19,814 nucleotides of DNA from an uncultured Opitutia bacterium (GTDB lineage: Bacteria > Verrucomicrobiota > Verrucomicrobiia > Opitutales > UBA953). The position numbers and the translations under genes were made by a program. Position 1 is the stretch's first letter. Every line of letters begins with the position of its first letter. The stretch spans positions 1 through 19,814 of the forward strand of contig CAIRWP010000323.1 of NCBI GenBank assembly GCA_903882335.1, given 5' to 3'. Below the pieces are notes generated by a model. The model saw only the letters and a list, made by a program, of their open reading frames with translations. It ran no database searches and was not told the origin of the DNA. Of this stretch, positions 15,077-19,814 are shown piece after piece.

Positions 15077-16774
15077 TCACTGGCCGACGACGATCACGTC
15101 CTCGGGGCGTTCGACGGCGAAGCGGAAGGGAAGGTCGAGCTTATCCCCGGCGCCGAGGCGCAGGCGCCATTCGAGGAACTTCTGCTCGTTGAGCTTCAGG
15201 GCCTCGGTGTCCTTTTCGTAGCGCGGCTCCTCCAGCACGACCTTGATCGCGTCGTGGTTGCTCAGCGGGAGCTGGTCGCCGACGGCCAGGTCGATATCCG
15301 CTTGCTTGCCGTTGGTCACCTTGAACAGCAGGTCGTGTACGGTGCGGTGGGTCTTCTTGCCGAAGACGCCGGTCACCTCCTCACGGCGGGCCAGCACCCG
15401 GCGTTCGACCTTCACCGTCTGGTCGACGCCGAGGAACGTGACGAATTCCTGGCCGGCCGGGACGAGGTCCATCGAAGCGGCCGCGACGTAGGCGCCATCG
15501 AGGAAGACCGCGGTCGGTCCGGGGAGGAACGGGTAGTCGCTGGCGTTGACCGCCTGCGCCTTGAGGTAGACGTTGGGCGAGAGCTTGGGCACGCAGCTAT
15601 GCCGGAAGCTGGCGAAGAAGGTCTGCTCCGTCAGGGCGACCTTCACCGACTTCGGGTCGGAGGGGATGTCGTAGGCGCGCGGCACCTGGAAGAGCGCGGC
15701 GGTGGCGCCGGCTTGGACGGTGGCCGAAGTGACCTCCATCGCCGGGGTGGCCGGCGCGTTCGGCGAGGCGAAGCCGGCGTCGGCGGTCTTGGCCGCCTGC
15801 TTGGCGAGGCCGCGCCGCGTCGCGGTGGCCGCGCCCGGTTTGGCGGCGGCCGCCAGGCCGCCTTCGTCCATCAGCACCGCGGCGCCCGTCGGGACGACCG
15901 GCTCCGCCTTATAAAGGGCCCAAGGTGCCAACTCGGGTTCGCGCCCGCCCACGCCGGGCTGGGCGGTGGAGAGGCGCAGGCTCACGCCGAGCCAGTCCTC
16001 GCCGGTGCGCTGGCGGACCTGCGCCTGGTAGGCGACCGTCAGTTTCTTCGCGACCGTATCGGCGCGCACGTCGTAGTGCGGCGACCAGCTCGGGCCCGCG
16101 ACCACGTAGGTCAGTTCGAATTCCTGCGGCCCCGCCTGCGTCACCTCGATCTTCACGCGGGCGACGTTGCGGACCTTGGTGCGGTTGCCGTTGAGCTGGA
16201 TGAGCTCGCGCTCCAGCCGGTTGATCTCGGTGCGCAGGGCGTCGTCGCGCCCCTTGAGACCCAAGGTCTCCTGGTCGAGCTTCGCCAAGCTCTCGACGTG
16301 GTACGTCAGGTAGCCGGCCCACTTCGCGGGATCGAGGTCGGGGTTGGCGGACTCCTTGCCGACCGCGGTCAGTCGGCCCAGTACCTTGTCGAGGGAGGCG
16401 CGGCGTTGCGCGTTGCGCGTCTGGGCCTGCGTCACCTCCTGCAGCTTCACCTGCTCGGCCTTGAGTTTCGTCGAAAGCTCTCGCACCTGGGTGTCGGTCA
16501 CCTCGAGTGTCTGGATCGTCTCGGCGCGGATATCGATCAGGCTGAACGAGCCTTGCCCGGTCACGCGGACGGAGGACAGGTCGGTCTCGCCGGGCAGCGC
16601 GTCGAAGACGAGCGCATGCTCGCCGGCGGGGAGCGTCGTCGCGAAGCGTCGGACCACCTCGGCCCGGTCGGCGTAGACCGTGACGCGGGCGATCTTGGCG
16701 CCCGTGGTCGGGACTTCGGCCGCCATCAGGTTCAAGGTGAGGCTGGCCAGGAGCAGGCAGGGCAGGGAACGCAT
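15077..16774 (-). CDS. DUF4140/DUF4139 mucoidy-inhibitor-like secreted protein, upstream copy
   Basis: 565 residues with a signal peptide (MRSLPCLLLASLTLNLMAA). It has the same order as the downstream copy: DUF4140 starting at ARVTVYADRAEVVRRF, a coiled-coil region (about 90-200), then DUF4139 with VAGPSWSPHYDVRAD, TGEDWLGVSLRLSTAQPG, FLPGPTAVFLDGAYVA and VFGKKTHRTV. A low-complexity Ala/Lys/Thr-rich linker (about 290-355) replaces the Met/Asn-rich linker of the sister. Identity between copies is high in the domains and low in the linker, which points to an old tandem duplication with a free linker. Its stop overlaps a GTG of the next gene. It is the first gene of the pair. The leader is GAGTCCTCTCACCC, with no ribosome site. 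Confidence 0.93.
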   Translation of the reverse strand: MRSLPCLLLASLTLNLMAAEVPTTGAKIARVTVYADRAEVVRRFATTLPAGEHALVFDALPGETDLSSVRVTGQGSFSLIDIRAETIQTLEVTDTQVRELSTKLKAEQVKLQEVTQAQTRNAQRRASLDKVLGRLTAVGKESANPDLDPAKWAGYLTYHVESLAKLDQETLGLKGRDDALRTEINRLERELIQLNGNRTKVRNVARVKIEVTQAGPQEFELTYVVAGPSWSPHYDVRADTVAKKLTVAYQAQVRQRTGEDWLGVSLRLSTAQPGVGGREPELAPWALYKAEPVVPTGAAVLMDEGGLAAAAKPGAATATRRGLAKQAAKTADAGFASPNAPATPAMEVTSATVQAGATAALFQVPRAYDIPSDPKSVKVALTEQTFFASFRHSCVPKLSPNVYLKAQAVNASDYPFLPGPTAVFLDGAYVAAASMDLVPAGQEFVTFLGVDQTVKVERRVLARREEVTGVFGKKTHRTVHDLLFKVTNGKQADIDLAVGDQLPLSNHDAIKVVLEEPRYEKDTEALKLNEQKFLEWRLRLGAGDKLDLPFRFAVERPEDVIVVGQ

Positions 16775-16943
16775 GGGTGAGAGGACTCTTTATAAGCGTC
16801 CGCCGCCGTTTATCCCGTCTAAAATAATCGTCTTAGCCGTCCGGCGGGGCGCGCTGGCTCCATTTCGACCGCCTAAGTTGTAATTTGCCGGTTCGGCCCC
16901 CGCTTGCGCCCCGTCCCAAGGAGGCTACACCTGCTCAGTCCCC
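16775..16943. other. Divergent spacer between DUF4139 and zinc-ribbon genes
   Basis: This 169-nt gap is the most AT-rich part of its surroundings and should hold promoters for both directions. TATAAA (minus strand) lies about 20 nt from the DUF4139 start, and TGTAAT (plus strand, about 16876) is a possible -10 for the zinc-ribbon gene. Neither has a clear -35 partner. An AGGAGG at 16920-16925 is 18 nt from the zinc-ribbon ATG, farther than a normal ribosome site. Confidence 0.4.
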
Positions 16944-17375
16944 ATGGTTCTTGTCCACATCGCCCGCGCCGGCCGCGTCCTTGGCCGTTACCCGGAGGCC
17001 GACCTCCCGGTGCTCGTCGGGGCGGGGACGGTCAAGGCTTCGGACCACTATTGGAAAAAAGGCATGGCCGGGTGGCTCGTGGTCGGGACGACCTTTGATC
17101 CGCCCAAGCCCTCGACCCCGCCGCCCGCGAGCCCGGTCCCGACGCCCGTGCCCCGCAAACCGGACCCACGCTCGCACCTGCGATACGAGTGCCTGCGTTG
17201 CGGCGCCAAGTTCAACGATGCGGTCGAACGTAAGCCCGGCAGTACGCTCCTTGAGATCATCTACTGGTGCGTCACTCCCTGGGCCGGCGGTGCCTATTCG
17301 GCCGGCCGCAGCTTAGGTAAGTCCTCGCACTGCCCCCGTTGCGACTCCGAGCAGATTCAGGAGGAAGTGTGGTAG
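16944..17375 (+). CDS. Small protein with GYF_2-like (DUF4339) domain and zinc ribbon
   Basis: 143 residues. Residues 1-48 follow the GYF_2/DUF4339 pattern (aromatic and Gly positions, then WKKGMAGWLVVG at 37-48). A Pro-rich linker (about 52-75) separates this from a C-terminal zinc ribbon: YECLRCG (81-87) and HCPRCDS (129-135) give two CxxC pairs (C83/C86, C130/C133) that can hold one zinc. A hydrophobic stretch between the pairs (LLEIIYWCVTPWAGGAY) may touch the membrane. GYF_2 domains bind peptides or partners in bacterial membrane and housekeeping proteins; no specific role can be given here. The ATG has CCCC directly before it. It stands alone and is convergent with aspS. Confidence 0.82.
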   Translation: MVLVHIARAGRVLGRYPEADLPVLVGAGTVKASDHYWKKGMAGWLVVGTTFDPPKPSTPPPASPVPTPVPRKPDPRSHLRYECLRCGAKFNDAVERKPGSTLLEIIYWCVTPWAGGAYSAGRSLGKSSHCPRCDSEQIQEEVW

Positions 17376-17393
17376 GAGAGGGATAGGGTCAGG

Positions 17394-17420
17394 GTTGGGG
17401 CTGGGGACAGGGCTAGGGCT
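17394..17420 (+). repeat. Left arm of 27-bp G-rich inverted repeat
   Basis: This arm pairs with 17573-17599 with one mismatch in 27 (position 4, G here against A in the other arm read in reverse complement). It begins 19 nt after the zinc-ribbon stop. It contains several runs of three or four G, and the flank to 17430 adds two more. It could act as a 3' structure or a G-quadruplex. Confidence 0.9.
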
Positions 17421-17430
17421 AGGGCCCGGG

Positions 17431-17496
17431 ACACAGACACAGACACAGACACAGACACAGACACAGACACAGACACAGACACAGACACAGACGCAG
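17431..17496 (+). repeat. Hexanucleotide tandem repeat (ACACAG), ten perfect copies plus one variant
   Basis: Positions 17431-17490 are ten exact copies of ACACAG and 17491-17496 is the variant ACGCAG. The array lies in the non-coding gap between convergent genes, inside the loop of the 27-bp inverted repeat. Its flanks share a 10-bp direct repeat (AGGGTCAGGG at 17385-17394 and 17511-17520), each preceded at a short distance by GAGAGGGA. Both strands read through it as artificial dipeptide runs (Thr-Gln, Ser-Val), which are not genes. Confidence 0.97.
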
Positions 17497-17572
17497 AGAG
17501 GGACAGCGGCAGGGTCAGGGGAGAATACTCCGACGCCGATTCACGGCTGGTTTCTGGATACATACCGCCCCC

Positions 17573-17599
17573 AGCCCTAGCCCTGTCCCCAGCCCTAAC
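17573..17599 (-). repeat. Right arm of 27-bp G-rich inverted repeat
   Basis: This arm is the partner of 17394-17420, with a loop of 152 nt between the arms. It lies 5 nt beyond the aspS stop. Because the arms are inverted, transcripts of both convergent genes enter with the same G-rich sequence on the RNA, which suggests a shared 3'-end element. Confidence 0.9.
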
Positions 17600-17604
17600 T
17601 GGTC

Positions 17605-19395
17605 TTAAGCCTTCTTCTCTTCCTCCACCGTGCGGATGCGCAGGTCGCGCAGCTGCTTCGGGGTGACGGGGCTCGGGCAGTCGGCCATGAGGTCGCGCCC
17701 GTTCTGGTTCTTGGGGAAGGCGAGGATGTCGCGGATCGAGCTGCGGCCGGCCAGCATGGCGACGACGCGGTCGAAGCCGAGAGCGATGCCGCCGTGGGGC
17801 GGGGCGCCGTAGGCGAAAGCCTTGAGCATGTAGCCGAAGCGGCTCTCGACCATGTCCTGCGGGATCTTGAGGATGTCCTCGAAGACGCGCTTCTGCACGG
17901 CCGGGTTATGGATGCGGATGGAGCCGCCGCCGAGCTCGACGCCGTTCAGGACGATGTCGTAGTGCTGGCCGCGGACCTTGGCGGGGTCGGTGGCGAGGAG
18001 CGGTTCGTCTTCCTTGACCGGCGCGGTGAACGGGTGGTGGGCGGAGAGGTAGCGCTTCTCCTCCTCGTCCCAGAGCATCAGCGGAAACTCGATGACCCAG
18101 AGGAAATTATACTGGTCGGTCGGTAGGCTGAGCCGGCCCTTGGCCTTGAGCAGCGCGGCGGACTCGAGGCGGATGCGGCCGAGCACGTTGGAGGCCTGTT
18201 CCCACGGGGCGGCGGCGAAGAAGATGATGTCGCCATCCTCGATCTTGAGCGTGGCCTTCAGCGCGGCCTTCTCCTCCTCGGAGAAGAACTTCGTGATCGG
18301 CGACTTCCATTCGCCGCCTTCGACCTTGATGAAGGCGAGGCCCTTGGCGCCCTGGCTCTTCGCGATCGTCTCGAGGTTGGTCAGCTCGCCCTGGGTGAGG
18401 TCGGCGAGGCCCTTGGCGTTGATCGCGCGCACCACGGAGCCCGGGGTGTTGGCGGCACCCTGGAACACCTTGAAGGCGGAGTTCTTGAAGAGGCCGGTGA
18501 GGTCCTGGATCTCCATCGCGAAGCGCGTGTCGGGCTTGTCGATGCCGAAGCGATCCATCGCCTCCTGGTAGGACATGCGCGGGAAGGGCGTGGGGATGTC
18601 GACGCCGAGCGTCTCCTTCCAGGTGCGCTTGAGGATGCCCTCGATCAGCTTGTACATGTCCTCGCGGTCGATGAACGACATCTCGAGGTCGACCTGGGTG
18701 AACTCGGGCTGGCGGTCGGCGCGGAGGTCCTCGTCGCGGTAGCAACGGGCCATCTGGTAGTAGCGCTCGACGCCGGCCACCATCAGCATCTGCTTGTACT
18801 GCTGCGGGGACTGGGTGAGGGCGTAGAACTCGCCGGGGTTGGTGCGGCTCGGCACGAGGAACTCGCGGGCGCCTTCCGGGGTGCTCTTGAAGAGGGTCGG
18901 GGTCTCGATCTCGAGGAAGTCCTGGCCGTCGAGCTCGGCGCGGATCGCGCGGGCGGCCTTAGCGCGTAGTTTGAGCAGGCCGATGTTGCGGGGGCGGCGC
19001 AGGTCGAGGAAGCGGTACTCGAGGCGGAGGTCTTCGTTCACCTTGTCGGCCTTGTCGTCGTCCATCGGAAACGGCAGGTCCGCGCAGACATTGTGGACTT
19101 CAATCGTGGCGGCCAGGACCTCGACGGCGCCGGTGCCGAGCTTTGGGTTGACGGTCTCGGCGGAGCGGGCGGTGACCTTGCCGGTGATCTGGATCACGGA
19201 CTCGGTCTTGAGGCGCTGGGCCACCTCTTGGTTGGCGCCCGGGTTGAAGACCACCTGGGTCAAGCCCTCGCGGTCGCGGAGGTCGATGAAGGTCACGCCG
19301 CCGAGGTCGCGCTTGGTGTCGACCCAGCCGACGAGGGTCACGGTCTGGCCGGCGTCGGCGGGGCGGAGGGCGTTGCAGGTGTGGGTGCGGTTCAT
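17605..19395 (-). CDS. aspS: Aspartyl-tRNA synthetase
   Basis: 596 residues, full length for the bacterial enzyme, which charges tRNA-Asp with aspartate in the cytoplasm. The N-terminal anticodon-binding OB fold has VGWVDTKRDLGGVTFIDLRD (22-41). FLDLRRP (129-135) leads into the class II core. The flipping-loop stretch EGAREFLVPSR precedes TQSPQQYKQMLM. Motif 2 is ARCYRDEDLRADRQPEFTQV (216-235) and motif 3 is GGIALGFDRVVAMLAGRSS. The insertion (GAD) domain lies between motifs 2 and 3. The C-terminus ends in a Glu/Lys cluster. Residue 31 is Leu, as in Asp-specific enzymes such as that of E. coli. His at this position is linked to relaxed tRNA choice in Pseudomonas, so this enzyme is probably discriminating. 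The leader is CCTGCACCC, with no ribosome site. Confidence 0.98.
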   Translation of the reverse strand: MNRTHTCNALRPADAGQTVTLVGWVDTKRDLGGVTFIDLRDREGLTQVVFNPGANQEVAQRLKTESVIQITGKVTARSAETVNPKLGTGAVEVLAATIEVHNVCADLPFPMDDDKADKVNEDLRLEYRFLDLRRPRNIGLLKLRAKAARAIRAELDGQDFLEIETPTLFKSTPEGAREFLVPSRTNPGEFYALTQSPQQYKQMLMVAGVERYYQMARCYRDEDLRADRQPEFTQVDLEMSFIDREDMYKLIEGILKRTWKETLGVDIPTPFPRMSYQEAMDRFGIDKPDTRFAMEIQDLTGLFKNSAFKVFQGAANTPGSVVRAINAKGLADLTQGELTNLETIAKSQGAKGLAFIKVEGGEWKSPITKFFSEEEKAALKATLKIEDGDIIFFAAAPWEQASNVLGRIRLESAALLKAKGRLSLPTDQYNFLWVIEFPLMLWDEEEKRYLSAHHPFTAPVKEDEPLLATDPAKVRGQHYDIVLNGVELGGGSIRIHNPAVQKRVFEDILKIPQDMVESRFGYMLKAFAYGAPPHGGIALGFDRVVAMLAGRSSIRDILAFPKNQNGRDLMADCPSPVTPKQLRDLRIRTVEEEKKA

Positions 19396-19423
19396 GGGTG
19401 CAGGTCGACGGAATCGAGGGGTA

Positions 19424-19453
19424 TGGTTAACGGACGGGGAAAACCCTAGTCAA
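19424..19453 (-). promoter_or_regulatory. Possible aspS promoter with embedded TAGGGTT element
   Basis: On the minus strand TTGACT (19448-19453, good -35 match) is followed after 17 nt by TTAACC, or after 18 nt by TAACCA, a weak -10. The TAGGGTT heptamer (19442-19448) overlaps the end of TTGACT and lies 46 nt before the aspS ATG. Either the sigma-70-like pair or the heptamer itself could set the start site. Confidence 0.35.
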
Positions 19454-19506
19454 AGCCCAATTAGGCGGGGTCGCCAGACCTGCGGGGTGGGGAGGGCTCC
19501 GGGGCG

Positions 19507-19512
19507 GATAAT
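19507..19512 (+). promoter_or_regulatory. Possible -10 box for the gene at 19554
   Basis: GATAAT matches the -10 consensus at five of six bases and lies about 40 nt before the ATG. The -35 position holds only a G-rich sequence, so the call is weak. Confidence 0.25.
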
Positions 19513-19553
19513 TCGGGTGTGCAGGGCTAGGGAAATGGGTTTATCTCCCAACC

Positions 19554-19814
19554 ATGCGCACCCCCGCACTCCTGCTCGCCTGCCTAATGGCAGCGACGCT
19601 TCCTGCTGCCCCGCAGAAGGTCGAGATGGCTGGTTACCTCCTCGTCCCGACTGAGCGCGTGCCGGAGACCTACGACGCCGGCTTCTCGATCTACGCCGCC
19701 GCTTGGCCGCTGTTGAATCAATACCCTGGACACCGCTTCCAGACCGGCCTTTTCGGCACCTGGATGCATCCGCAGTATCCTAAGGATGCGAAACCCAAGG
19801 ATCTTTATAACGAC
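19554..19814 (+). CDS. Secreted protein of unknown function, 3' end missing
   Basis: An ATG at 19554 opens a frame with no stop to the window edge; 87 codons are visible. The N-terminus is a signal peptide (MRTPALLLACLMAATLPAAP). The mature part begins KVEMAGYLLVPTERVPETYD and contains YAAAWPLLNQYPGHRFQTG and GTWMHPQYPKD, rich in Tyr and Pro. I do not recognise a family from this fragment. It is divergent from aspS with a 158-nt gap. The leader is TCTCCCAACC, in line with the other starts here. GC-rich third positions support real coding. Confidence 0.72.
   Translation, partial: MRTPALLLACLMAATLPAAPQKVEMAGYLLVPTERVPETYDAGFSIYAAAWPLLNQYPGHRFQTGLFGTWMHPQYPKDAKPKDLYND

Noticed and set aside
15254..16780. 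508-codon plus-strand frame opposite the upstream DUF4139 gene
   Set aside because: The composition is typical of an antisense shadow and the opposite strand has a recognisable family.
16920..16925. AGGAGG as ribosome site of the zinc-ribbon gene
   Set aside because: It is 18 nt from the only plausible start and no in-frame start codon lies closer to it.
17431..17496. CRISPR array
   Set aside because: The unit is 6 nt with no spacers and there are no cas genes in the window.
17357..17580. Open frames with Ser-Val or Thr-Gln runs over the hexamer array
   Set aside because: They are translations of a simple repeat in non-coding spacer, without start context or flanking domain.

Overview
The window is GC-rich, densely coded bacterial chromosome. 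It most resembles Verrucomicrobiota of the Opitutales/Opitutaceae kind. That placement is an inference from three things: an autotransporter carrying an autotransporter-associated beta-strand repeat, a MoxR/DUF58/vWA operon, and almost no Shine-Dalgarno sequences. No rRNA or other phylogenetic marker except aspS is present to confirm it. No tRNA, rRNA, CRISPR array, insertion sequence or phage gene was seen.

Layout. Positions 1-6175 (+) hold one tight operon: a large C-terminally anchored membrane protein (cut by the left edge), a MoxR AAA+ ATPase, a DUF58 protein, a two-helix membrane protein and a BatA-like vWA membrane protein. Spacings are 31, 4, 1 and -4 nt. A perfect hairpin at 6181-6204 separates it from a convergent 1113-residue autotransporter (6226-9567, -) whose passenger is a PhoX/DUF839-like domain. 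Further minus-strand genes follow: a secreted M13 zinc metallopeptidase, a three-gene unit (unknown 140-residue protein, VF530/DUF2132 protein, secreted GH128-like glycoside hydrolase) and a tandem pair of secreted DUF4140/DUF4139 proteins joined by GTGA. On the plus strand lies a small GYF_2-like/zinc-ribbon protein. It converges on aspS (17605-19395, -) across a repeat-rich spacer with a (ACACAG)n array inside a near-perfect 27-bp G-rich inverted repeat. A secreted protein of unknown function starts at 19554 (+) and runs off the right edge.

How the genes fit together. The MoxR, DUF58 and vWA genes are the usual set of a MoxR-vWA system, in which an AAA+ ATPase and vWA/MIDAS proteins are thought to act as chaperones at the membrane. 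The two unfamiliar membrane proteins are probably parts of the same machine. The middle of the window is rich in exported proteins (autotransporter, peptidase, glucanase-like hydrolase, DUF4139 pair), which suits a polymer-degrading Gram-negative cell.

Three patterns cut across genes. Starts with an untranslated leader lack a purine-rich ribosome site and nearly all have CC directly before ATG. A TAGGGTT heptamer recurs 32-46 nt upstream of three transcription units. The aspS/zinc-ribbon spacer is unlike the rest of the window in sequence.
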